A stretch of 64,000 nt of DNA from Massilia sp. Root418. Lineage in GTDB: Bacteria > Pseudomonadota > Gammaproteobacteria > Burkholderiales > Burkholderiaceae_D. The DNA lies in assembly GCF_001425265.1 (NCBI RefSeq), contig NZ_LMEC01000001.1:640036-704035 (forward strand), written 5' to 3'. This document shows, piece after piece, positions 18,688 through 27,250 of the stretch (positions within the stretch are counted from its first letter, which is position 1; each line of letters starts with the position of its first letter). The position numbers were made by a program, and so were the translations under genes. The notes under the pieces were generated by a model. It was given only the letters and a program-made list of their open reading frames with translations. It was not told where the DNA came from and made no database searches.

Positions 18688-19446
18688 CTACTCCGGCATG
18701 GCCAGGCGCGGCGCGAAGTAGCAGGCACCCGCGTTGCGCTCCAGGATGGTACGGTCCAGCACGTCGATCACGCCGCGGCGGCACTGGATGGCGCCCTCGG
18801 CCTGCAGCTTGGCGGCGCTGGCGGTGATGCTCTCGCGGCGCACGCCCAGCAGGTTGGCGATGTTTTCCTGGGTGGCCTTCAACTCGCTGCCGATGGAACG
18901 GTCCAGGCGCTCCAGCAGCCAGCGGCACAGTTTCTGGTCGATGCTGCTGTGGCGGCTGCTGACCACGTTCTGGGCCAGCTGGGTAAACATGCTGCTGGTG
19001 TAGCGCATCAGCTGCTGGGCCAGCATGCCGCCCTCGGAGAACATGCCGCGCAGCGCCTCGGCGTGCAGGCGGTAGCCGTAGCCCGCGCCCGTCACCACGG
19101 CGGTGTTGCTGGCGCGCTCGCCGCGGTAGACCGCCACCCCGGCCACGCCTTCGCGGCCCACCACGGCGATCTCGGTGGTGGCGCCTTCCTCGTTAATATA
19201 TTGCAAAGAAACGATGGCATTGGTCGGGAAGTAGCAGTACTCCAGCTCGTCGCCGAAGTCGTACAGGCACTGGCCGGGCTTGAGCGGCACCAGGTCCATG
19301 TGCGCAAACAGGCGTTCCAGGTCCGCTTCCGGCAGCGCGCGCAGCAGCTCGTTCTGGCGGGCGCCGGCCAGCGACATGGCGGGCGCGGCGGTGGTGCGGC
19401 GCGGCGCCGGGGTGGCGGGAATGAGGTTGGGGGCAGTTGCAAACAT
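18688..19446 (-). CDS. Crp/Fnr-family transcriptional regulator
   Basis: A 252-aa regulator. The cyclic-nucleotide-binding-type beta-barrel spans residues about 30-150 (FAHMDLVPLKPGQCLYDFGDELEYCYFPTNAIVSL). A C-terminal winged HTH follows (ATQENIANLLGVRRESITASAAKLQAEGAI). The N-terminal cysteine cluster of FNR is absent, so it is not an oxygen-sensing Fe-S FNR. The effector could be a cyclic nucleotide or none. AGGTG precedes the start. It is 13 bases upstream of the hybrid kinase gene. Confidence 0.88.
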   Translation of the reverse strand: MFATAPNLIPATPAPRRTTAAPAMSLAGARQNELLRALPEADLERLFAHMDLVPLKPGQCLYDFGDELEYCYFPTNAIVSLQYINEEGATTEIAVVGREGVAGVAVYRGERASNTAVVTGAGYGYRLHAEALRGMFSEGGMLAQQLMRYTSSMFTQLAQNVVSSRHSSIDQKLCRWLLERLDRSIGSELKATQENIANLLGVRRESITASAAKLQAEGAIQCRRGVIDVLDRTILERNAGACYFAPRLAMPE

Positions 19447-19664
19447 GGGACACCTGATCTGTTGTTGTTTTCTTCAGGCTCTACTTTAAAAGTTATGACA
19501 ACTCAGCAGTATCGGAGTAGAAGATCGCCGCGTGTAGTACATCAGCAGGCGAAAATGTCATCTTATTCCTACGTAATGCGAGGTAACGCACATTCAGCGC
19601 TTTCGGGCTCGCCGATAATGGACCCATGGCAGCGCACCGCCCAACTACTGTTCGACGACTCCAG

Positions 19665-19880
19665 ATGGACAACTACTCCCAAGCCCTGTACGCCCTGAAA
19701 CGCCAGAAACTCGCTGTCGAGCGCACGCTCGGCGCCAGGTCGAATGAAGAATGCGTAGTTGCGTCGCGCTGGGTCAGCGCATGGCAGAAGCTGGTCCAGG
19801 CCAGGCTGGACCGCACCCCGGCCGCCCCGGCAGCCGCCCCCAGCCGCTATGTGGACCGCGCCGGCCGCCTGCTGCACTGA
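19665..19880 (+). CDS. Small hypothetical protein (71 aa)
   Basis: MDNYSQALYALKRQKLAVERTLGARSNEECVVASRWVSAWQKLVQARLDR..., a helical basic protein of no recognised family. An ATG at 19626 would add 13 residues of less protein-like composition, and neither start has a convincing Shine-Dalgarno. It is kept at modest confidence because it is the only frame with reasonable composition between the divergent Crp/Fnr gene and the permease. Confidence 0.4.
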   Translation: MDNYSQALYALKRQKLAVERTLGARSNEECVVASRWVSAWQKLVQARLDRTPAAPAAAPSRYVDRAGRLLH

Positions 19881-20029
19881 CTCGCCACTCCCCCGCTCCA
19901 ACTCCCTGTCATTGCCATGGTGCCAACAAGGCACCGTGTGCTAGTATGCGGCAGCGTCCAGCCATGATCTGGCCAGGCCGCCATACTTAAAAAAATCTCA
20001 AGACAGAGACCCATTGGAGAAACACGATA

Positions 20030-21448
20030 GTGAGCATCTTTCGAACCAAGAATCTAGACGACATGGTCGCCGCCAGCCGCAAGCCGGGTGGCCTGGCCAA
20101 AGTACTCGGCCCCTTCGACCTCATCCTGATGGGCATCGGCGCCATCGTCGGCACCGGCATCTTCGTGCTGACCGGCACCGGCGCCCTGACCGCCGGACCG
20201 GCCCTGACCATCTCCTTCGTGATTGCCGCCATTGCCTGCGGCTTCGCCGCCCTCTGTTACGCTGAATTTGCTTCCTCGGTGCCGGTGGCCGGCTCCATCT
20301 ACACCTACAGCTACGCCACGCTGGGCGAAGTGGTGGCCTGGATGATAGGCTGGGACTTGCTGCTCGAATACGGCCTGGCCACGTCCGCCGTGTCGGTCGG
20401 CTGGTCCGGCTACCTGCAGTCGCTGGTGGCCAGCGTCGGCTACCGCCTGCCGGTCGAGCTGACCGCCGCGCCTGGCGCCGTGCCCGGCGTCAGCACCTGG
20501 TTCAACCTGCCCGCGCTGCTCATCATGCTGGTGCTGACGGCCATGCTGTCGCTGGGCGTGCGCGAATCGGCGCGGGTCAACAACATCATGGTGGCCATCA
20601 AGATCGGCGTGGTGCTGCTGTTCATCGCGGTCGGCGTAGGCCACGTGGAGCCAAGCAACTGGCGCCCCTACGCCCCCTTCGGCGCCACCGGCATCATGAG
20701 CGCGGCCGCGCTGGTGTTCTTCGCCTTCATCGGCTTCGACGCGGTGACCTCTGCCGCCGAGGAAGTCAAGCGCCCCGAGCGCGACTTGCCTATCGGCATT
20801 ATCGGTTCCCTGGCCGCCTGCGCCGTGCTGTACGTGGTGGTGTCGGCCATCATGACCGGCATCGTGCCTTACCAGAAATTCCTCGGCGTCGACCATCCGG
20901 TCACGCTGGCGCTGGAATACGCAGGCGAAAACTGGGTGGCGCGCTTCGTCAACCTGGGCGCCATCCTCGGCATGACCACCGTGATCCTGGTGATGGCCTA
21001 CGGCCAGACCCGCATCATCTTCGCCATGTCGCGCGACGGCCTGCTGCCGAAAAAACTGTCCGAAGTGCACCCAAAGCACCACACGCCCTTCTTCGCCACG
21101 TGGATGGTGGGCCTGATCTTTGGCGGCATCGCCGCACTGGTGCCGCTGAACGTGCTGACCGAGCTGATCAACATCGGCACGCTGGCCGCCTTCTGCCTGG
21201 TGTCCGTGGCCGTGATCGTGCTGCGCAAGAAGCGCCCGGACCTGCACCGCGCCTTCCGCTGCCCCGGCGTGCCGGTGATCCCCGCGCTGGCCGTGGTGAT
21301 GTGCCTGGCGCTGATGAGCTTCCTGGCCTGGTTCACCTGGATGGCCTTCCTGGTATGGCTGGCAATCGGGCTGGTGGTGTACTTCGGCTACGCGCGCCAC
21401 CATTCCGTGCTGAACAAGGCGCCGCCTGCCGGCGTCCCTGCCAAATAG
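20030..21448 (+). CDS. Cationic amino acid transporter (APC superfamily, CAT family)
   Basis: A 472-aa permease with about 12-14 helices. N-terminal features are typical of the bacterial CAT family: LGPFDLILMGIGAIVGTGIFVLTGTGA, CYAEFASSVPVAGSIYTYSYATLGE and GWDLLLEYGLATSAVS. The FFAFIGFDAVTSAAEEVKRPERDLPIGI and TRIIFAMSRDGLLPKKLSEVHPKHHTP motifs follow. Translation starts at a GTG (20030) preceded by TTGGAGA at suitable spacing. It likely imports basic or other amino acids; the exact substrate is open. Confidence 0.88.
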   Translation: MSIFRTKNLDDMVAASRKPGGLAKVLGPFDLILMGIGAIVGTGIFVLTGTGALTAGPALTISFVIAAIACGFAALCYAEFASSVPVAGSIYTYSYATLGEVVAWMIGWDLLLEYGLATSAVSVGWSGYLQSLVASVGYRLPVELTAAPGAVPGVSTWFNLPALLIMLVLTAMLSLGVRESARVNNIMVAIKIGVVLLFIAVGVGHVEPSNWRPYAPFGATGIMSAAALVFFAFIGFDAVTSAAEEVKRPERDLPIGIIGSLAACAVLYVVVSAIMTGIVPYQKFLGVDHPVTLALEYAGENWVARFVNLGAILGMTTVILVMAYGQTRIIFAMSRDGLLPKKLSEVHPKHHTPFFATWMVGLIFGGIAALVPLNVLTELINIGTLAAFCLVSVAVIVLRKKRPDLHRAFRCPGVPVIPALAVVMCLALMSFLAWFTWMAFLVWLAIGLVVYFGYARHHSVLNKAPPAGVPAK

Positions 21449-21515
21449 CAGAGCGCCGCAAATCCGGCGATGGCTTATGATGGCGTTTTAGTTAACCCAT
21501 AAGCCGGAGCCGGAC

Positions 21516-21923
21516 ATGATAGAAGGAAAAACCCTGCGCAGCGACCTGCAACACCTGTCGCGCGCGCTCAGGACGCTGCACAAAGCCCTGCTCGACGTGG
21601 AAACGCAATACTTCGGCAACGTCGGCAGTGCCCTGGAGCACCTGCAGCTCGTCACCAGCCACCCGCATTTCGCCTGGCTGCAGAAACTATCCGGCGTCAT
21701 CAGCTCGCTGGACGAATGCCTGGACGACGAAGAAGCCCTGGTGGTGGACCTGGAATGCCGTTTCCGCGCCGAGGTTGAAGGCCTGGTCGGCCCCCTGCCG
21801 GCCACCGACGACGACTTCCGCCAGCGCTACAACGCCATGCTGCACGACTCCCCGGAAGTCGCCATGGCGCACGGCGCACTGCGCAAGGTGCTGGCGCAAC
21901 TCCCAGCCGCCCCGCGCGACTGA
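21516..21923 (+). CDS. Hypothetical cytosolic protein (135 aa)
   Basis: An acidic, helical protein with no signal peptide or membrane segment: an N-terminal helix LRSDLQHLSRALRTLHKALLDVETQYF, then HFAWLQKLSGVISSLDECLDDEEALVVDLECRFRAEVEGL. No family is recognised. GGAGCCGGAC precedes the ATG. Downstream, 21920-21945 carries about three copies of a ten-base unit (TGAGCGCGAC-like), a short tandem repeat directly after the stop. Confidence 0.65.
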   Translation: MIEGKTLRSDLQHLSRALRTLHKALLDVETQYFGNVGSALEHLQLVTSHPHFAWLQKLSGVISSLDECLDDEEALVVDLECRFRAEVEGLVGPLPATDDDFRQRYNAMLHDSPEVAMAHGALRKVLAQLPAAPRD

Positions 21924-21981
21924 GCGCGACTGAGCGCGGATAAGCGCGGCCCAGCGCCGCGCCCCCCGTCCGCCCTCCGGC

Positions 21982-22392
21982 TCAGCGCGCGCTGGCCATC
22001 TCCGGCGCCCAGTGGAAGGACACCTCCCGTGGGCCGCGCCCCACGTTCGCGGACCGTACCTGCTGCCGGCCGTCCACGCTGGCCACGATGCGGTAGCTGC
22101 CCGGCGGCAGCTTCGCATAGACCAGGGGGCCGGCATCGGGCACTTCCAGCACGGTGCGGCCCTGGCGGTCGCGCACGGTCAGCGCCACGCCGGCCCGCAA
22201 CTCGCCGTCGCGGTCCGCAAACGTCAGCAGCAGGTTGTACTGGTCGCGCTGCGTCTTCATTTCCTCGCGCTGTTCCGAGCCTACGCCGCCCGTAAGGTAC
22301 TCTGCCTCCTGCGCAGAGGCCAAGGCGCTGCTGAGCGTGAGCACAGCTGCCAGCGCAGCGCGCGCTGCATACCGATAAGTGTAGGAATTCAT
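21982..22392 (-). CDS. Exported hypothetical protein with carboxypeptidase-regulatory-like fold
   Basis: A 136-aa protein with a clear signal peptide (MNSYTYRYAARAALAAVLTLSSALASAQ) and AAGGAGG before the start. The mature part (LTVRDRQGRTVLEVPDAGPLVYAKLPPGSYRIVASVDGRQQVRSANVG) has the pattern of a small beta-sandwich of the CarboxypepD_reg/PEGA type. It probably resides in the periplasm. The function is unknown. Confidence 0.7.
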   Translation of the reverse strand: MNSYTYRYAARAALAAVLTLSSALASAQEAEYLTGGVGSEQREEMKTQRDQYNLLLTFADRDGELRAGVALTVRDRQGRTVLEVPDAGPLVYAKLPPGSYRIVASVDGRQQVRSANVGRGPREVSFHWAPEMASAR

Positions 22393-22479
22393 CGCGTCCT
22401 CCTTGCCATATGGATGGCTCAGGGTAGCGCCTGGGCAGCAGGCTTTCTGTACGCTAGCCCTCAGAGGCGCGTGCCCGCC

Positions 22480-23079
22480 TCACAGCCAGATCGCCAAGGC
22501 TGAATAGACAGTCAACGCAATCATGGTGATGCAGAAGACTTTTTGCCAGAACGCATCGGCCAGGAAGCGGCGCAGCAAGGCGCCCGCCCCGGCCCAGGCT
22601 GAAATGCAAGGCAGGTTCACCGCGCAGAACACCAGGCAGTACACGCCGATTGCCAGCGACACCGGCGTCAGCTGCGGCAGGAAGGCCGCGCCGCCTGTGA
22701 TGGCCATGAACCAGGCTTTCGGGTTGGCGAACTGGAACACGGCCGCGCCCACGAAGCCCATGGGCCGGTGCGCCTGCTCGGCCTCGCGGTCAAAACGCAT
22801 GGCGCGCATCTGCCAGGCCAGGTACAGCAGATAAGCCGAACCGCCCACCTTCAGCAGCGCCTGCATGGCCGGCAGCGCCATCACCAGCGTGCCGATGCCC
22901 GCCGCGCAAATCGCCAGCAGCACGCCAAAACCGATGGTAATGCCCAGCATGTGCGGGATGGAACGGCGGAAGCCGAACCAGATGCCGGACGAGGCCAGCA
23001 TGATGTTGTTGGGACCAGGCGTGATGGACGCAACAAAGGCGAACGTCATCAGCGGGGCCAGCGGCAGCAGCATGTCCAT
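22480..23079 (-). CDS. LysE/RhtB-family amino acid exporter
   Basis: A 199-aa membrane protein with six helices. It has the LysE/RhtB N-terminal signature (FAFVASITPGPNNIMLASSGIWFGFRRSIPHMLGITIG) and the downstream FQFANPKAWFMAITGGAAF motif. AAGGAG lies six bases before the ATG. It exports amino acids or their derivatives across the inner membrane; the substrate is unknown. Confidence 0.9.
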   Translation of the reverse strand: MDMLLPLAPLMTFAFVASITPGPNNIMLASSGIWFGFRRSIPHMLGITIGFGVLLAICAAGIGTLVMALPAMQALLKVGGSAYLLYLAWQMRAMRFDREAEQAHRPMGFVGAAVFQFANPKAWFMAITGGAAFLPQLTPVSLAIGVYCLVFCAVNLPCISAWAGAGALLRRFLADAFWQKVFCITMIALTVYSALAIWL

Positions 23080-23157
23080 GGGGTGCTCCTTATGAAGTTG
23101 CCCCCATGCTAACGCAAAGATCCAATACAGTACCGATACACTTCTCCTGAAAGGTAA

Positions 23158-23337
23158 CTAAACTGTGCTGGCCTCCCTGCCGGTACAAGGCGGCTCGTCT
23201 TCTTCGTTGGACGCGATCAAACCCCAGCCGAGCTGGCGCCGGATTTCCGGCATCGACGGCGGCGGGCACTGCTGCGCCTGCCGGGCTTCCATGTACTGCC
23301 GAATCTGTTCCTTGCTCGGCTGTTGCTGCTGTGCCAT
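23158..23337 (-). CDS. Small hypothetical protein (59 aa)
   Basis: MAQQQQPSKEQIRQYMEARQAQQCPPPSMPEIRRQLGWGLI..., Gln-rich with a short conserved-looking helix. The ATG at 23337 is chosen for the AGGAGACAGTG preceding it. No family is recognised. It sits between the LysE gene and a large membrane protein gene. Confidence 0.55.
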   Translation of the reverse strand: MAQQQQPSKEQIRQYMEARQAQQCPPPSMPEIRRQLGWGLIASNEEDEPPCTGREASTV

Positions 23338-23440
23338 CACTGTCTCCTGATCCACATAAACTGCAGATTTCATCTTAGGAGCCCGGCGCATATCTTACCA
23401 ATTCTTAATTTCTTATAAGCGATATCGATATGGATATCTA

Positions 23441-25135
23441 TTAAAGCGCCGCTGCTACCGTGCAGCGTGTACGCGGCTCGGCGCCAGGCCGCGCGGCCCG
23501 CCGGTACAGCGTTACCGCTGCGCCGGGCGCCGCATAAACAGGCACGTACCCCGCCGTGGCGCGCCGCACTTCTGCGCGCAGAGTGGCGGTGGCGGAGGTC
23601 AGCGGGCCCCACTGCAGCACGTAATCCACCGCCTGTCCGCTGACCTGCTCATAGCCCGCGATATCGACACGCTCCACAGCCATGGCCTGCTGCTGCGGCA
23701 GCCAGTGAAACAGCAGCGCCTGCGTATCCTTCCCAGGCCTGAACTGCACAGGATAGACCTTCAGGCGCGCCAAATAGTTGAACAGCACCACTCTGTCGCC
23801 GCCCAGTTCCAAACGGGTGGCCGCCTGAAAAAACGGGTGATATTTGGGCGGCGAGGCCATGCCGTCGGCCCACGCGCCTGCCTCGTCCAACACCAGCGGC
23901 AGCACCGTGCAATGGCGCCCCACCAGGCGCTCCACCTCCGCCATCGGCGCCAGCTGCTGCTTGATCCGATGCTGGCGCCACGTGCCGCCGGCGATGAGCG
24001 CCAGCGACGCAGCCACCGCCAGCCCGGCCAGCGCGCGCCGCACGCGGGAAGGCGGGCGCAGGCAAGCCATGCACAGCAAGCCCGCAAAATAGGGGAACAT
24101 CTGCATGCGGCGGAAATGCGTCCAGCCACCGCCCATGGTGTCCGGGAATGCCAGGGCCAGCGCCAGCAGCGCCACAAACAGCGTCAGCGCTGATTGACTG
24201 CGGGGCACGCCGCGCTTCGCGGCCGGCCCCGTCACGCGCCTTGCAGGCCAGGCGCGGACGCAGCGCAAGGCCAGCAAGCCCACGCTGGCCAGGATGGCGG
24301 CGGCCAGCGCCGGGGCCAGATAGCGGTCCATCGGCGTGTGCTGCAGATTCAGCGGCGACAAGGTGGCAAAGCTCTTGAGCCGCTGCCCCAGCGGCGCACC
24401 GAAGGCAAGCCCAGCCACGGACGCGCCGCTGGAGGTCAGCGCCCCCAATACCACCAGCGGCAGTGGCGACAGCAGCACCGCGACGTGCCGGGCATGGGAG
24501 TGCAAGGCTTGGCCCAGCCCCGTCCGTCCCGTGCGCCAGGCGGCGGCAAGGGACAGCGCAGTCATCGCGGCCAACGCCAGCACGGCCGCCAGGAAGCCGG
24601 CGGCGTGCGAAAAGTAGGTGACATACAAGGCCGAGATGGGCGCTGCTGTGCGCCACGCGCCGGGCCGCTTCTGCATCCACAGCAGCGCGGCCATGCTTAG
24701 CAGAAATCCCGCCACCGACAGGCAATAGTTGTACAGCCCCAGGAAAAACAGCTGGTGCAGGCCCAGCGGAAAAGCGAACAGTGCAACCCAGGCATGGCGC
24801 CGCTGGAATTGCCATACCAGCGCCGCCATGCCGCCAACCGGCCCCAGCAGGCAAACGAGCTGGACCACCGCCTCCGCTGCTTCCGGCCCCATGGCTCTCA
24901 GCAGCACCGCGATCAGCCCGTACACCGCCAGGTTGGGATGAAGCGCGCCGTTGCGCTCATAGTGCTGCGCCTGCAGCGTGCCCGCTTCCGGCAAGGCGCC
25001 CAGCATGCGGCCGAAGCTCATGTGGACCGGACCGTCGTTGGTGGCGAAGGGCAGCACATACAGCACCGCGCCTGCGTAGACCAGGCTCAGCAATGCCATC
25101 ACCCAGCGCAAAGACATCCACTGCCTTGCCAGCAT
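23441..25135 (-). CDS. Polytopic membrane protein of unknown function
   Basis: A 564-aa protein with about ten to twelve predicted helices in the first 400 residues and a soluble C-terminal domain (residues about 400-560). The loop after the first helix contains FATNDGPVH, and an acidic residue here recalls GT-C glycosyltransferases, though no diagnostic motif was seen. The start at 25135 (MLARQWMSLRWV) has GGGAGG five bases upstream. Possibly an envelope sugar or lipid transferase, or a DUF-type membrane protein; this is speculation. It is monocistronic, between two small unknown genes. Confidence 0.65.
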   Translation of the reverse strand: MLARQWMSLRWVMALLSLVYAGAVLYVLPFATNDGPVHMSFGRMLGALPEAGTLQAQHYERNGALHPNLAVYGLIAVLLRAMGPEAAEAVVQLVCLLGPVGGMAALVWQFQRRHAWVALFAFPLGLHQLFFLGLYNYCLSVAGFLLSMAALLWMQKRPGAWRTAAPISALYVTYFSHAAGFLAAVLALAAMTALSLAAAWRTGRTGLGQALHSHARHVAVLLSPLPLVVLGALTSSGASVAGLAFGAPLGQRLKSFATLSPLNLQHTPMDRYLAPALAAAILASVGLLALRCVRAWPARRVTGPAAKRGVPRSQSALTLFVALLALALAFPDTMGGGWTHFRRMQMFPYFAGLLCMACLRPPSRVRRALAGLAVAASLALIAGGTWRQHRIKQQLAPMAEVERLVGRHCTVLPLVLDEAGAWADGMASPPKYHPFFQAATRLELGGDRVVLFNYLARLKVYPVQFRPGKDTQALLFHWLPQQQAMAVERVDIAGYEQVSGQAVDYVLQWGPLTSATATLRAEVRRATAGYVPVYAAPGAAVTLYRRAARPGAEPRTRCTVAAAL

Positions 25136-25309
25136 AGCAGCCTCCCGTGCAGTACGCACTCGCCAACGGCGCGATATGGCTAATCTAACATGGTTAATAT
25201 TTGATTACTCATTCACCTTAGTAATAACAGGCATCGAGATTTGCAATTGGATTTATATGTTGCACCGCACTATCATGACTACATCGACACTCAAGCAGGA
25301 GAAACCACC

Positions 25310-25465
25310 ATGAATTTCTCGCCCTACACCCCATACGGCATCAGCCCGACCACCAGCCCATCGCGCGCCGAAGTTCGCCGCTGGACCCGCTTCCTCAAAG
25401 CCAAGCTGCGCAAGATTATCGAGCACATGGGCAAGCCCTACATGGACGGCTACCCGCCGGCCTAA
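25310..25465 (+). CDS. Small hypothetical protein (51 aa)
   Basis: MNFSPYTPYGISPTTSPSRAEVRRWTRFLKAKLRKIIEHMGKPYMDGYPPA. A Pro/Ser/Tyr-rich head and tail flank a strongly basic helix. AGGAG lies ten bases before the ATG. No family is recognised; the basic helix would suit nucleic acid or membrane binding. The following 270 bases up to the GPH symporter hold a short tandem repeat of GAAGCTGCAAC (about 25475-25500) and a LacI-type operator. Confidence 0.5.
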   Translation: MNFSPYTPYGISPTTSPSRAEVRRWTRFLKAKLRKIIEHMGKPYMDGYPPA

Positions 25466-25684
25466 GCGTCAAGCTGCAACGAAGCTGCAACGAAGCCGCA
25501 TCAATGCCGTGCCCAGGCGGGCCGCCCACGCTGCCCGCCTGACCTTCCCGCCTCAGTTCTCCGCTTCAGTCCCGCCTCGCCCCGCCGCATTTCCCGTCCA
25601 GTAATTAGCCATCGCCCCGTCCCGCGCAGAAATCATGCATCGCCACAGTTGACGACCAGCGCCAAATGGTTCAACATCGCAAAA

Positions 25685-25699
25685 TGGTAGCGCTATTCA
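25685..25699 (+). promoter_or_regulatory. LacI-type xylan operator, copy A
   Basis: TGGTAGCGCTATTCA, 38 bases before the GPH symporter start. It is identical to the copies at 31828-31842 (minus orientation) and 38704-38718. The core TAGCGCTA is palindromic with a central CG, as in LacI-family operators, and matches the xyl-box motif known from xanthomonad xylan genes (TGGTAGCGCTAACA, from memory). Confidence 0.75.
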
Positions 25700-25737
25700 T
25701 TTCGGGTGGCGCACTGATAACGATAATACGAGACGAC

Positions 25738-27225
25738 ATGACAAGCACCGCAGACAGCGCCACCGCCAAGCTGGGGACGATGGAGAAAATCGGCTATAGC
25801 CTGGGCGACCTGGCTGCCAACCTGATCTTCCAGACCCTGCTCACCTTCATCGCCTTCTTCTACACGGACGTGGCGAAAATCGCCCCCAACGCCGCTGCCA
25901 GCATCATCTTCATCGGCGGCCTGGTGGGCGCCTGTTTCAACCCCATCATGGGCCTGATCGCCGACCGCACCGTCACGCGCTGGGGCAAGTTCCGCCCGTG
26001 GATACTGTGGACCTCCATCCCCTTCGGCCTGGTCGCCATCCTCGCCTTCAGCGTGCCCGACCTCGGCCACCAGGGCAAAGTCATCTATGCCACGCTCACC
26101 TACGTGCTCCTGATGCTGATCTACTCCGCCAACAACCTGCCCTACTCCGCCCTGAGCGGCGTGCTCACCGGCAGCATGGAGCAGCGCAACAGCCTGTCCG
26201 CCTACCGCTTCGTGGCCGTGATGGTGGCGCAGTTCATCATCCAGGTGCTGTTGCTGCCGCTGGTGCTCATCCTGGGCGGCGGCGACAAGGTGCAAGGCTT
26301 CCAGAACACCATGATCATCTTCGCAGTGGCCGGCACCCTGTGCTTCCTGGTGACCTTTTTCACCACCCGCGAGCGCATCGTGCCCACTGCCGAGCAGCGC
26401 TCCAGCATCCGCCAGGACATCGTCGACCTGCTCGGCAACCGTCCATGGGTGGTCATGCTGGTGCTGACCATCCTGGTGTTCATCACGCTGGCGCTCAAGG
26501 GCGGCATGTACATCTTCTACTTCAAGACCTACCTGGATGAAGCCTCGCTGGCGGCCTTCCTGCGCGACGTCGGCTTCATCGGCTTCATCAACGGCCTCAA
26601 CTCCGTGCTCACCAGCGTCGGCCTGACCAAGTTCCAGTGGCCGGAAGACGCCGCCACCTCCGGCTTCAGCCTGTTCAACGCCGCCGGCATCCTCATGATG
26701 ATCATCGGTATCGGCTTCTCCAAGCCGCTGGCCGACCGCTACGGCAAGCGCGACGTGTTCGGCGCCGCGCTGCTGGTGTCCACGCTGTTCATGCTGGCCT
26801 TCTACTTCTACGCGCCCAGCTCCATCGGCCTGGTGTTCATCTCGCAAACCCTGCACGGCTTCTTCTACGGCATCACCATTCCCCTGCTGTGGGCCATGAT
26901 CGCCGACGTGGCCGACTACTCCGAATGGAAAAACAACCGCCGCGCCACCGCGCTGCTGTTCTCGGCCATGATCTTCGGCCTGAAAGCAGGCCTCAGCATC
27001 GGCGGCGCGCTGGTGGCGGCACTGCTGTCCATGATCGGCTACGACGCGATGCAGGCGGTGCAGCCGGAATCGGTGGCGGTCGGCATCAAGCTCTCCGTCA
27101 GCATTTACGCCTCCATTCCCTTCCTGCTCGGCGTGGCCAGCCTGGTGTTCTACGACATCAGGAAATCCACCGAGCGCACCATCGAACAAGAACTGGGCCT
27201 GCGCCGCGCAGCCGCCCAGCGCTAA
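25738..27225 (+). CDS. GPH-family sugar:cation symporter (xyloside/pentoside)
   Basis: A 495-aa transporter with 12 helices. It has the glycoside-pentoside-hexuronide family pattern: EKIGYSLGDLAANLIFQTLLTFIAFFYTDV, GLIADRTVTRWGKFRPWILWTSIPFG, YSANNLPYSALSGVLTGSMEQRNSLSAYRF and IPLLWAMIADVADYSEWKNNRRATALLFSAMIFGLKAGLSIGG. It likely brings xylose or xylo-/arabino-oligosides into the cytoplasm. The cytosolic GH43 gene follows by 25 bases, so transport and hydrolysis are one operon. A xylan operator lies in its promoter. Confidence 0.92.
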   Translation: MTSTADSATAKLGTMEKIGYSLGDLAANLIFQTLLTFIAFFYTDVAKIAPNAAASIIFIGGLVGACFNPIMGLIADRTVTRWGKFRPWILWTSIPFGLVAILAFSVPDLGHQGKVIYATLTYVLLMLIYSANNLPYSALSGVLTGSMEQRNSLSAYRFVAVMVAQFIIQVLLLPLVLILGGGDKVQGFQNTMIIFAVAGTLCFLVTFFTTRERIVPTAEQRSSIRQDIVDLLGNRPWVVMLVLTILVFITLALKGGMYIFYFKTYLDEASLAAFLRDVGFIGFINGLNSVLTSVGLTKFQWPEDAATSGFSLFNAAGILMMIIGIGFSKPLADRYGKRDVFGAALLVSTLFMLAFYFYAPSSIGLVFISQTLHGFFYGITIPLLWAMIADVADYSEWKNNRRATALLFSAMIFGLKAGLSIGGALVAALLSMIGYDAMQAVQPESVAVGIKLSVSIYASIPFLLGVASLVFYDIRKSTERTIEQELGLRRAAAQR

Positions 27226-27250
27226 CATCCACCACGGACCAGGTAACAGA

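Noticed and set aside
21920..21945. Functional element in the TGAGCGCGAC tandem repeat after the 135-aa gene
   Set aside because: Only about three imperfect copies in GC-rich sequence; no dyad or known function, so noted only inside the gene entry.
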